Source: Bog-950 sp035299425
GTDB lineage: Bacteria > Bacteroidota > Bacteroidia > Chitinophagales > LD1
Direction of reading: 5' to 3'
Assembly: GCA_035299425.1 (NCBI GenBank)
Contig: DATGWP010000160.1
Location: 11,129 to 75,128, forward strand
Length of the DNA stretch: 64,000 nt
The notes beneath the pieces were generated by a model. It had not been told where the DNA came from. It saw nothing but the letters and a program-made list of their open reading frames with translations, and made no database searches. Positions within the stretch are counted from its first letter, which is position 1, and each line of letters opens with the position of its first letter. This document shows positions 51,767 through 60,395 of this stretch, piece by piece. A program made the position numbers and the translations under genes.

Positions 51767-52933
51767 ATGATAGAATTAAACACGCAAGAAAAGAAATTGG
51801 CTGAAAGATTTCATCAGCTAAAGCAGGAAGCGGGTTCGCATTCGCCCAGTATTTTTACGTTTAAGCAAAAATTGCCTGAGTTAGATATTAAAGTAGACGC
51901 TTGCTTTTTATCTAACCCCTATGCTACCGACCTCTTTCTTTCTTATTTTAAAAGAGAGGTAATGGATACGGATAAAATACGTGAGTTGCTGGAGTTTTAC
52001 CCATCGCAAAACACGGTGATAGCCGAACTACTGGGCAATTTTTTGAAAGTTCACCCGGAACAGATTTTTGTGGGAAATGGGGCTATAGAGGTTATACAAG
52101 CCGTGTTACACAACTTTACCAAAAAGAAGATACTGATTAACATCCCTACATTTTCGTCGTACTACGAGTTTGTAAAAGAAGGCATAGAGGTGATTTATAA
52201 TAACCTGAAAAAGGAAAATGATTACCGGTTAGATACCCAGGACCTGGTAACCAAGGTAAAAGAAACCCATCCCGATACGGTTGTAATAATAAACCCTAAC
52301 AACCCGGATGGAGGATATATACCAGTAGCCGCTTTGCAGGATTTACTGCAAGAGCTAAAAAATGTAGAAACCATAATACTGGATGAAAGCTTTATACACT
52401 TTGCGTACGAAGACAGTTCATTTGACCCTATTAATACGCAGGCGCTTATTGAAAAATACCCGAACCTGGTGATTATTAAAAGTATGAGCAAGGATTTTGG
52501 TATAGCCGGTGTAAGGTCCGGATACGGTGTAATGAGTAAAGAACGCGTAAGCGCCTTAATAAAGAATGGTTACTTGTGGAACTCGAACGGATTAAGTGAA
52601 TTTTTCTTCCGCTTGTACGTGCGAGAAGATTTTGCCCGGGATTATGAACAAGTAAGAAAAAGATATATAACAGATACAATTGAGTTTATCCAACAGCTAT
52701 CTGAGTTACAAGGAATAAAAGTGCTGCCAAGCAAGGCCAATTTTGTACTGGTAGAAATATTAAACAATGTAACATCGATGGAATTGGTAGTAGCGCTCTT
52801 GATTAAGCATGGTATATATGTGCGTACGGCTAACGATAAAATTGGTTTGCAGGGAGAATACATAAGAGTAGCATCGAGAACAAAGGAAGAAAATGCTGTA
52901 ATGGTGCAGGCTTTCCGCGAATTGCTTGCTTAA
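51767..52933 (+). CDS. HisC/CobD-like PLP-dependent enzyme
   Basis: 388 residues, fold-type I. The PLP lysine is in IIKSMSKDFGIAGVRSGYGV (about residue 245), the cofactor Asp in IILDESFIHF, and IINPNNPDGGYIP matches the substrate/cofactor loop. The set fits the histidinol-phosphate aminotransferase family, which also holds CobD-type amino-acid-phosphate decarboxylases. No histidine or cobalamin genes are nearby. The next three genes encode a HAD phosphatase, an ATP-grasp ligase and a flippase, so a role in making an amine building block for a surface glycan is more likely; this is inference. Confidence 0.8.
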   Translation: MIELNTQEKKLAERFHQLKQEAGSHSPSIFTFKQKLPELDIKVDACFLSNPYATDLFLSYFKREVMDTDKIRELLEFYPSQNTVIAELLGNFLKVHPEQIFVGNGAIEVIQAVLHNFTKKKILINIPTFSSYYEFVKEGIEVIYNNLKKENDYRLDTQDLVTKVKETHPDTVVIINPNNPDGGYIPVAALQDLLQELKNVETIILDESFIHFAYEDSSFDPINTQALIEKYPNLVIIKSMSKDFGIAGVRSGYGVMSKERVSALIKNGYLWNSNGLSEFFFRLYVREDFARDYEQVRKRYITDTIEFIQQLSELQGIKVLPSKANFVLVEILNNVTSMELVVALLIKHGIYVRTANDKIGLQGEYIRVASRTKEENAVMVQAFRELLA

Positions 52934-52978
52934 TATTATTCAGATTCAACCCGACATCCATAACCCGTAAAATACAAA

Positions 52979-53524
52979 GTGATAAGAGGCGTTTTCAATT
53001 TCGTGTGTGGTTATTTTTTTCTCATACTATTTCGCATAAAATCGAAATTGAATGACGATAAGCACCTGTATGTTTTTGATATTGACAATACCATTGGAGA
53101 CACCTACCCTACTCTGAATCAGAAGTATGCAACCGAAAAAGAAAGATTGCTTTCTATACCTGTTTTTCCAAGAATTAAGAATCTGCTTTCCGGTCTTTTG
53201 AAGTCAAGAAGCCGTAAGGTTATTTTTCTTACATCGCGCTCATATCTTACCTGGGCTGTTACCCATCAGTGGATTAAAAACAATGGATTAGAGGTAAGTC
53301 TAACCGATGTAATTATTGTTTCTTCCCCTGGCCAAAAAATAGAATTTCTCAGTAAAATTCTACCCCGTAAACGGGATGTAACTTTTATTGACGATTTGAG
53401 CTGGAACCACGAAAAGGGCGATGTAAAATTTTACAGTAGCGAAATTGAATTAATTTCGGGCCTTCCATTGCGCTATGTGGGTTACAATACCATAAAGCGC
53501 TTTAACTCGAAAACTAAAAAGTGA
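52979..53524 (+). CDS. HAD-superfamily phosphatase
   Basis: 181 residues starting at a GTG. A short hydrophobic N-terminus (VFNFVCGYFFLILF) may associate with the membrane. The HAD motif I is YVFDIDNTIGD, motif II VIFLTSRSY, and motif III/IV FIDDLSWNHEKGD. It should hydrolyse a small phosphate ester. It overlaps the next gene by four bases (GTGA), so it works in step with the ATP-grasp ligase. Confidence 0.82.
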   Translation: MIRGVFNFVCGYFFLILFRIKSKLNDDKHLYVFDIDNTIGDTYPTLNQKYATEKERLLSIPVFPRIKNLLSGLLKSRSRKVIFLTSRSYLTWAVTHQWIKNNGLEVSLTDVIIVSSPGQKIEFLSKILPRKRDVTFIDDLSWNHEKGDVKFYSSEIELISGLPLRYVGYNTIKRFNSKTKK

Positions 53525-54588
53525 AAGGATTCTTATACCGTAATGTTAAGCGCTTAATCAGGCTGTATTACACCTTTAAAACAGTTAACTGGTTGCAGTT
53601 TTTCCGCCTGCACTCGAAAGATGCAGGTATAGTAGTGCTGATGCGCCCTCAGTTAAAAAGTATTTTCAAAGATACATTTGAACCGGATATCGTTTTGATT
53701 GGTGTGATAGTAAAAATGGGATTGCCACTACGGGTATACCGGGGCAATAAGTATGGTCAGTTTTACGACAAAACAATTGTTTTTAACGCCAGCTACCTGT
53801 TTAACGAACACCAGTTTCAAAACTATAGTTCGTACCAGGCGTATGTAATGAAACAGCTGGAATACCAGGGCAATAATGTGTTTCCGGGGGCAGATGAAAT
53901 TGTATACTGGGAGAATAAAGAATACATGTATAACAAGTTTAAAGAGCTTGGCATACGCCATCCCGATACTTCTATTTTTCATTCGTACGAAGATTTTAAG
54001 CAGGCTAACCTTAAGTTCCCATTGCTTATAAAAGAGGCACACTCACACGCTGCCGAAGGTGTGTTTAAAGTAAACTCAGCAGAGGATGCCGAGAAGCTTT
54101 TAACCAGCGAACGCTTTAAAAGAGATAACCGGGTAATTATAGCCCAGCAGTTGTTGAATATGCGCAAAGACCTGCGGGTGACGGTACTGGGTGATGAAAT
54201 TATATTGCACTACTGGCGCACTAATCCATCTAAAGAATGGAAGCCGACCTCTACCAGCCATGGCAGCGATGTGGATTTTATAACCTTTCCGGAAAAATGG
54301 AGGAGTTACTTTATAGACGTAAACAAAAAATTAAAGCTGGCTTCGGGTGGTTATGATTATGCATGGGAAAACGACGACCTGGAAACACAACCAATTTGCC
54401 TTGAGGTAAGCCCCACCTATCAGCCAAACCCAACCTTTGATGTAAAAGGAACAACGTATACTTATGGGCAGTGGAAGAAAAAGCTATTACTGAAAGACTC
54501 GTGGGATGAGGCGTATGTGAAATGTTATTTCGACATACGTTATAAGTTGTTTAGCAGATACTTTAAACAGAAAGGGATAATTAAATAG
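53521..54588 (+). CDS. ATP-grasp ligase (RimK-like)
   Basis: 355 residues starting at GTG. The ATP-grasp pattern is visible in the C-terminal two thirds: PLLIKEAHSHAAEGVFKV (phosphate lysine and Gly-rich loop), VIIAQQLLNMRKDLRVTVLGDEI and CLEVSPTYQPNPTF (metal-binding Glu and neighbouring residues, with Ser in place of the usual Asn). ATP-grasp ligases activate a carboxylate and join it to an amine, sugar or thiol. Coupled to a PLP enzyme, phosphatase and flippase, it may form an amide bond on a glycan or lipid precursor. Confidence 0.82.
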   Translation: MKGFLYRNVKRLIRLYYTFKTVNWLQFFRLHSKDAGIVVLMRPQLKSIFKDTFEPDIVLIGVIVKMGLPLRVYRGNKYGQFYDKTIVFNASYLFNEHQFQNYSSYQAYVMKQLEYQGNNVFPGADEIVYWENKEYMYNKFKELGIRHPDTSIFHSYEDFKQANLKFPLLIKEAHSHAAEGVFKVNSAEDAEKLLTSERFKRDNRVIIAQQLLNMRKDLRVTVLGDEIILHYWRTNPSKEWKPTSTSHGSDVDFITFPEKWRSYFIDVNKKLKLASGGYDYAWENDDLETQPICLEVSPTYQPNPTFDVKGTTYTYGQWKKKLLLKDSWDEAYVKCYFDIRYKLFSRYFKQKGIIK

Positions 54589-54605
54589 CCCCAACAGGCA
54601 CTGCA

Positions 54606-56075
54606 ATGGGCATAATACAGCGGCAAGGCATTAAAAACACCATCAGCTCATACCTGGGCATTCTTCTAGGCTTTGTATCGCTTATTATAATACAGCCCAA
54701 ATTTCTTAAACCAGAAGAGATTGGTTTGGCGCGGGTACTTTTTGCTTTTTCTACCTTAATAGCAAGTTTTATCCCAATAGGGGTAACCAATATGACTATT
54801 AAGTATTTCCCTTATTTCAGAAACCACAAGAACGGGCACAACGGCTTCTTCGGGTTTATGCTTATTTTTCCCATTATAGGGTTCATCATTTCAGCATCAG
54901 GGTTATATATATTCCGTGATTTTGTGATTGCCCAGTACCGCCGCGAATCGCCTTTGATCATTGATTTTTACAACTACATTTTTCCTTTCAGTTTGTTTAT
55001 TGCATTTTCTACAGTTGTTACCACTTACCTTATTGCATTATTTAAAAGCACAGTACCATCCTATATAAATGATCTATATACCCGCTTGGCATACATAGGG
55101 TTAATATTCCTGTATTACTTCAACTACCTTACACTTGGGCAATTTATGGGTGCTTATGTAGGTATTTATAGCGTACAGTTACTACTACTTATATTTTATC
55201 TGGTAAAAGAAGACAAGCCATCGCTGATTATAAATTGGGATTTTTTCAAACAACAAGGACTTAAGGAGATGATAAGCTTTGGCCTGCTGCTTTCCTTTTC
55301 ATCAATAGCAGCGCTTGGGTTAAAAACACTCGACTCGGTTTTGATAGGTAAATTTCTACCGCTCAGTTTTGTAGGTATTTATGCCATTGCTTCGTTTATA
55401 CCCACTATTATAGAAACCCCACTTAATGCTTTAGACAGGATTGTAACAGCAAAAGTGGCACATGCCATTGTAGAGAATGATATAGCAGAAGTAAAAGATG
55501 TTTTTTACAAATCAGTTAAATACCTTTCTCTTATAGGTGCACTACTTTTTGTGGGTATAAACTGCAATATCACTTTCTTGCTTTCGCTAGTTGGAAAAGA
55601 CTTTGAGCAAGGCTATGAAGTGGTATGGATAATATCTGTAGGAGCACTGATAAATATGATGGGCGGGGCTAACGGTTCCATTGTTTTTTATTCTTCTAAA
55701 TACTGGCAGGGGGCGCTCTTATTATTACTACTGGTTGTTATTACCTTTGCCTGCAACATGCTTCTTATTCCGCGTTTTGGAATAAATGGAGCCGCCATGA
55801 GCACCGCTATCTCTTCGTTATTATATACAGGAATAAGGCTATTTATTACGCATCGCAAGTTTGGGTTTCAGCCATTTGATATTAATACAGTTAAAACGAT
55901 TGCCATCCTGCTTTTCTGCCTTGCATTGAACTATGTGTTGCCTGTTTTTAGTTCAGCCATCCTTAACATCATATTCAGAAGTGTTGTTTTAGGAGGTTCC
56001 TTTTTGGTAATTACTTACTTTCTAAAAATAGTTCCGGAATTCCATCATTTTCTGCCCTGGGAGAGAAACAAGTAA
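54606..56075 (+). CDS. Polysaccharide/lipid-linked oligosaccharide flippase (Wzx/MATE-like)
   Basis: 489 residues with about fourteen TM helices. IQRQGIKNTISSYLGILLGFVSLIIIQP at the N-terminus and the repeated LLSFSSIAALGLKTLDSVLIG and SLVGKDFEQGYEVVWIISVGALINMMGG are typical of the PST/MVF (MOP) exporter superfamily. It is the last gene of the PLP-HAD-ATP-grasp unit and should move the finished lipid-linked product across the inner membrane. Confidence 0.9.
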   Translation: MGIIQRQGIKNTISSYLGILLGFVSLIIIQPKFLKPEEIGLARVLFAFSTLIASFIPIGVTNMTIKYFPYFRNHKNGHNGFFGFMLIFPIIGFIISASGLYIFRDFVIAQYRRESPLIIDFYNYIFPFSLFIAFSTVVTTYLIALFKSTVPSYINDLYTRLAYIGLIFLYYFNYLTLGQFMGAYVGIYSVQLLLLIFYLVKEDKPSLIINWDFFKQQGLKEMISFGLLLSFSSIAALGLKTLDSVLIGKFLPLSFVGIYAIASFIPTIIETPLNALDRIVTAKVAHAIVENDIAEVKDVFYKSVKYLSLIGALLFVGINCNITFLLSLVGKDFEQGYEVVWIISVGALINMMGGANGSIVFYSSKYWQGALLLLLLVVITFACNMLLIPRFGINGAAMSTAISSLLYTGIRLFITHRKFGFQPFDINTVKTIAILLFCLALNYVLPVFSSAILNIIFRSVVLGGSFLVITYFLKIVPEFHHFLPWERNK

Positions 56076-56128
56076 GGGAATACAGTTATTCCCTTACTGC
56101 AACCTGATTAAGCTTTCCTCATATCAAA

Positions 56129-56158
56129 TTTGCTTAATACAATAATTTATTACCTTTA
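56129..56158 (+). promoter_or_regulatory. Promoter of the first secreted repeat-protein gene
   Basis: TTTG (56129-56132), 18 bases, then TACCTTTA (56151-56158), one mismatch from TAnnTTTG, followed by CCGCCG. It places the start site about 20 bases before the ATG at 56184 and rules out the longer start at 56130. Confidence 0.65.
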
Positions 56159-56183
56159 CCGCCGAACCTTAAACCCCGAACCT

Positions 56184-59100
56184 ATGAAAAGAATTTACAC
56201 TATTGTAATTCTGGCTTGCTTTTTCGGCACCGCCAGTGCTCAACACGAATTTGATAAATGGATTTTTGGCAACGGATTGGGACTGGACTTTACCAGCGGT
56301 ACTGCCACCCCATTTACCAGCACAATTAATGCCTGGGATAATGCAGCAAGCATAGCCGACGCAAACGGCAACCTGTTGTTTTATTCTGAAGGATTAAGGA
56401 TATATGACCGAAATGGGACAGTAATGCCACATGGTTCAGGCCTATTGGCAGACACCAGCGGTGGCCAACCTGCAACAATTGTACGCAAACCAGGCAGTGA
56501 AAACCTTTACTATGTATTTACCTGTCCAAACTTTGGAGGCGCAAATGGCCTGCGATATACAGTAGTGGATATGACCCTAAACGGAGGGTTGGGCGATGTA
56601 GATACAAATAACAAAAACATACTTTTTTATACACCTACGGCAGAAAAGCTTGTGCCTGTGGTGCATGCCAATGGATATGATATCTGGATTTTGGCGCACG
56701 AATGGGGCACAAATACATTTAGATCATATTTACTTACTGCCAATGGTTTTGTATCCAACTATGTTGCATCTACAATAGGCTCGGTACATGGTGGCAATGT
56801 TAACAATGCTGTAGGGCAGCTAACTGTAAGTAAGGATGGCTCGCGGGTGGCCTGCTGTATGTTTAACGATGGAAAGATTGAGATATTTAATTTTAACAGA
56901 CAAAGCGGTGTGCTGACCAATGCTAAAACTATTACCGGTTATAGTGGAGTATTGGGTCTTGAGTTTTCGCCCGATGGCTCTAAATTATATGCTACACGCT
57001 ATCTGGGGCCAAATATCACCCAATTTGACCTGAGCAATTTTACGCAAAGCGCTATTATAGCTTCTGCCAGTACTGTTGGCACAATACCTACCATATGGGG
57101 CAATTATTATGGCGGTTACATGACCCTGGGTCCTGATGATAAAATATATGTAGCTCAAAGCTTTAACAACAAAGTAGGGGTAATAAACAATCCCAATGCA
57201 CTCGATTCTGCCTGCAACTATGATGGCAACGCACTGAATTTTGGTAGCCGGAAAAATGACGCCGGCCTGGTAGATAAGATTGCCGTAACGCCGGTAAATT
57301 ATTCAGTACACGTTGAAATTGGCAATTCTCAAACTATTTGCAATAGCAGTTATATAATTTTCGACCCGCAGGTTACCAATGGTGTGCCTCCGCTTACTTA
57401 TGCATGGACGGCTACCGGCGACCAGCTAAGCTGCAGCAACTGTAAACACCCGGGTGTAACCGTAGGGCAAAATTCGACATACATATTAACCGTAACTGAC
57501 GCGAATGGTAAAACGGGCACAGATACCGTTGAGTTTACAACCTCTGGAACTACCAGCACACTAGGCTTAGCGCTTGTAAAACTGAACAACATAGATTGTA
57601 ACCATTCGGTTGATAGCACCAGAGGTGAAGTAACCAATGGAACGGAACCTATAAACTACCATTGGGGCGATGGCAGCAACCAGGTAGGTACATCTTCTGA
57701 ATTACACATGTATTCGGCGGCTGGTATTTATGTAGTATCGGTAACCGATGCCACCGGATGTATTAATTCGGCATTTGATACGGTGATAAACGCAGGGATT
57801 ATCGTATCGCTTGAAGAAGCCAAGCAGCCTATATGCATTGGCGATTCATCGGGCGCTGTGTCGTTAAATGTAACCGGAGGAACCTCCCCATATACATATG
57901 TATGGAGCGATGGTTCAACAACCGCACAGCTTGATAGTGTACCTGCCGGGAGCTACTCGGTAACCGTAAGCGATGCAACCGCGTGCTCTGCCATTTTCGA
58001 CTACAATTTAAATCCAGCGAACGATGTGTGGGGTTATTATGTATATCTATCGGCTACAGAAGCTAACTGCGGCAACACAGGTGCGGTATTAGCCGATGTA
58101 CAGAATGGTGTAGCGCCCTATACCTACCTATGGAGCAATGGCGATACCACCCAGAATATTGCCCAACTGCCGGGTGGGGAGTATTCTATAACTGTAAGTG
58201 ATTCTTCTGGCTGCCGCAGATATGGGCACATAGAAGTTGAAACTTTTTGCGCAAGCATAATAAAGGGTAGCATATTTGTTGACACTAACCAAAACTGCAT
58301 TTTCGATACAACAGAAATACCTATGCAGGCTTTGGTTATAAAAGCCAGCGGTAACGGTGATAACTATTACGGCTCTACCAACGCCAATGGCGAATACAAA
58401 ATAGTAGTGCCAGATACCGGCACTTATACCATTAGTGCGGTTTCATCCAGTTCACCGGTGTGTACCGACCTTACAATGTGCAACAATCCTAACCAGACTA
58501 TTACAATTGCCACACTTGGCGATTCATCACTTAACAACAATTTTGTATCAATAACTACACCTGGATTTGACTTAAGAATTCACCCGGGATGGACAGCTGC
58601 TAACCCTGGCTTTCAAAAAGAATACTGGGTAATGCCTTATAACCAATCAGGCGCAGCCTTCACGGGACAGGCTACTGTAACTATTGTTTACGATTCGCTG
58701 CTGGTTTATCAGAATAGTTTACCTACTATGCCGGTGCATGATGCAGCCAACCACACCTTAACCTGGGTACTGGATTCGCTTCCTACGTCAACATGGAGCT
58801 GGAGCCAATTGCGCCTGCGCAGTTTCTTCCTGGTGCCAATAGGTACTTCACTCGGTCAGGAGCTTCATAGTCATTTCTATATTACACCAACAGCAGGCGA
58901 TTGCGACAGCACTAACAACGAATTTCATACCAATGAAATTGTAACGGGTTCGTTTGACCCTAATGAGAAAGATGTGGAACCGAAAAACACCATAGACCCA
59001 ACCGATTCAGTACTTCGCTATACTATACACTTTCAAAACTGTGGTACCGATTCAACGCATTTTGTAATACTAAGAGATACGCTTTCGCCATACCTTGACC

Positions 59101-60266
59101 CATTGAGTGTGGTAACCGTAGCATCGAGCCATCCATACAGCGATTTCTCAGTATCCGGAGCAGGTATATTAACATGGACGTTTAACCCTCTGCGACTGGT
59201 AGATAGCATTACAAATCCAGAAGGCAGCAAAGGCTTTGTAACCTTTACTATAGAAAAAAGAGCAAACCTGCCGATAGGTACTGTACTGAGCAATTCTGCG
59301 GCTATTTATTTTGACTATAACGAGCCTGTAATTACCAATACTGTAAGAGACACTGTGTGGCCAAGATGTAATATGACCGTGGCATTAACACCTGTAAATA
59401 CCAGCTGCGGAAATAATAACGGAAGTGCCTCGGCCATAGCGGCGCAAGGCAACGGTGCATACACTTATATATGGAGCAATGGAGCTATTACGCCATCTAT
59501 TTCGAACCTGGCGGCCGGTAGTTACACGGTTACAGTTTCGGACCAGACAGGTTGTTCACTTTCGGCCGCAGCTACGGTAGCCGGCTCTGGTGTAGGCAGT
59601 GTAGCGGTTACTGCAGATAAAACAACTATATGTGTAGGTGATATTTCGGAAATTTGTGCACCAGCCGGCTTTAGTGCTTACCAATGGAACACTGGTGGCA
59701 CAACTGAATGTATAAACGCAAACGCTGCAGGCAGTTATTATGTTACCGTAACAGACAATGGAAACTGTACTGTGGAATCTAATCACATTTCGGTGAACAC
59801 ACATCCGGTACCGTCTATTTCTATATCGGTTAGCGGCGACACTATGACCTGCAACAGTGCCGGTAGCTATCAATGGTATTACAACAACAACCTGATACAG
59901 GGCGCAACATCAAACATATATGTAGGTACCCAAAGCGGGGCTTATACAGTAGTGCTTACTGATAATAACGGATGTAATTCTACTTCCAACGCAGTTAACC
60001 TTTCGGTTGGCTTTGGCAATGAGCTTTCAAATGCATTCATCCAGGTTTACCCTAATCCATCGGAAAGCGGAAACTGGATTTTGTATACCGATGCAAACCG
60101 TATTGGAAACGCATTTGAAATAACCGATAACCAGGGCAGGTTGATTTACCGCTCAACCATACAGCAATTAACCACACCTATACACCTGGATGTGGCGAGT
60201 GGTCTTTACCTGTTAAAGATTTCTGCCGGAAATGCAAACCGTACTTTCAAATTGGTAAAACTTTGA
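56184..60266 (+). CDS. Secreted multi-domain protein with T9SS type A sorting domain
   Basis: 1360 residues. Signal peptide MKRIYTIVILACFFGTASAQ. Residues ~21-385 form a beta-propeller-like module (FDKWIFGNGLGLDFTSG, GNLLFYSEGLRIYDRNG, LEFSPDGSKLYATRYLG) also present in the next gene. Ig and SprB-type repeats follow (YTYVWSDGSTTAQLDSV, YTYLWSNGDTTQNIAQL). Then come an SdrD-like segment (GSIFVDTNQNCIFD), a module with FDPNEKDVEPKNTI and YDYNEPVITNTV-type ends, more SprB/Ig repeats, and the C-terminal VYPNPSESGNW...LYLLKISAGNANRTFKLVKL tail, which is the type A T9SS sorting domain. It is exported to the cell surface or medium. Ligands are unknown. Confidence 0.9.
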   Translation: MKRIYTIVILACFFGTASAQHEFDKWIFGNGLGLDFTSGTATPFTSTINAWDNAASIADANGNLLFYSEGLRIYDRNGTVMPHGSGLLADTSGGQPATIVRKPGSENLYYVFTCPNFGGANGLRYTVVDMTLNGGLGDVDTNNKNILFYTPTAEKLVPVVHANGYDIWILAHEWGTNTFRSYLLTANGFVSNYVASTIGSVHGGNVNNAVGQLTVSKDGSRVACCMFNDGKIEIFNFNRQSGVLTNAKTITGYSGVLGLEFSPDGSKLYATRYLGPNITQFDLSNFTQSAIIASASTVGTIPTIWGNYYGGYMTLGPDDKIYVAQSFNNKVGVINNPNALDSACNYDGNALNFGSRKNDAGLVDKIAVTPVNYSVHVEIGNSQTICNSSYIIFDPQVTNGVPPLTYAWTATGDQLSCSNCKHPGVTVGQNSTYILTVTDANGKTGTDTVEFTTSGTTSTLGLALVKLNNIDCNHSVDSTRGEVTNGTEPINYHWGDGSNQVGTSSELHMYSAAGIYVVSVTDATGCINSAFDTVINAGIIVSLEEAKQPICIGDSSGAVSLNVTGGTSPYTYVWSDGSTTAQLDSVPAGSYSVTVSDATACSAIFDYNLNPANDVWGYYVYLSATEANCGNTGAVLADVQNGVAPYTYLWSNGDTTQNIAQLPGGEYSITVSDSSGCRRYGHIEVETFCASIIKGSIFVDTNQNCIFDTTEIPMQALVIKASGNGDNYYGSTNANGEYKIVVPDTGTYTISAVSSSSPVCTDLTMCNNPNQTITIATLGDSSLNNNFVSITTPGFDLRIHPGWTAANPGFQKEYWVMPYNQSGAAFTGQATVTIVYDSLLVYQNSLPTMPVHDAANHTLTWVLDSLPTSTWSWSQLRLRSFFLVPIGTSLGQELHSHFYITPTAGDCDSTNNEFHTNEIVTGSFDPNEKDVEPKNTIDPTDSVLRYTIHFQNCGTDSTHFVILRDTLSPYLDPLSVVTVASSHPYSDFSVSGAGILTWTFNPLRLVDSITNPEGSKGFVTFTIEKRANLPIGTVLSNSAAIYFDYNEPVITNTVRDTVWPRCNMTVALTPVNTSCGNNNGSASAIAAQGNGAYTYIWSNGAITPSISNLAAGSYTVTVSDQTGCSLSAAATVAGSGVGSVAVTADKTTICVGDISEICAPAGFSAYQWNTGGTTECINANAAGSYYVTVTDNGNCTVESNHISVNTHPVPSISISVSGDTMTCNSAGSYQWYYNNNLIQGATSNIYVGTQSGAYTVVLTDNNGCNSTSNAVNLSVGFGNELSNAFIQVYPNPSESGNWILYTDANRIGNAFEITDNQGRLIYRSTIQQLTTPIHLDVASGLYLLKISAGNANRTFKLVKL

Positions 60267-60288
60267 TAAGCAGCTGTAATCAGCTTAA

Positions 60289-60322
60289 CAAAAGCCATCG
60301 CAATTGCGGTGGCTTTTGTTTT
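60289..60322 (+). terminator. Intrinsic terminator after the type A cargo gene
   Basis: AAAAGCCATCGC pairs with GCGGTGGCTTTT (about 60290-60317), followed by GTTTT. It overlaps the next gene's promoter. Confidence 0.75.
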
Positions 60323-60333
60323 ACATACATTTG
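60303..60333 (+). promoter_or_regulatory. Promoter of the type B cargo gene
   Basis: ATTG (60303-60306), 19 bases, then TACATTTG (60326-60333), consensus -7. It lies on the terminator of the previous gene and 63 bases before the GTG at 60396. Confidence 0.6.
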
Positions 60334-60395
60334 CGGGAGGATATCTTGCCGGACAGATTACCGTCGTAAGCATTAAATAATTATATTTTCAAACC

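Noticed and set aside
51767..52933. Plain histidine-biosynthesis hisC
   Set aside because: The fold is right, but no other his gene is nearby and the tight link to HAD, ATP-grasp and flippase genes points to another role. The family call is kept without the gene symbol.
57830..58260. CRISPR-like spacing in repetitive DNA
   Set aside because: The repeats are protein-level SprB/Ig modules inside a coding gene with diverged DNA; there are no identical short repeats with unique spacers.
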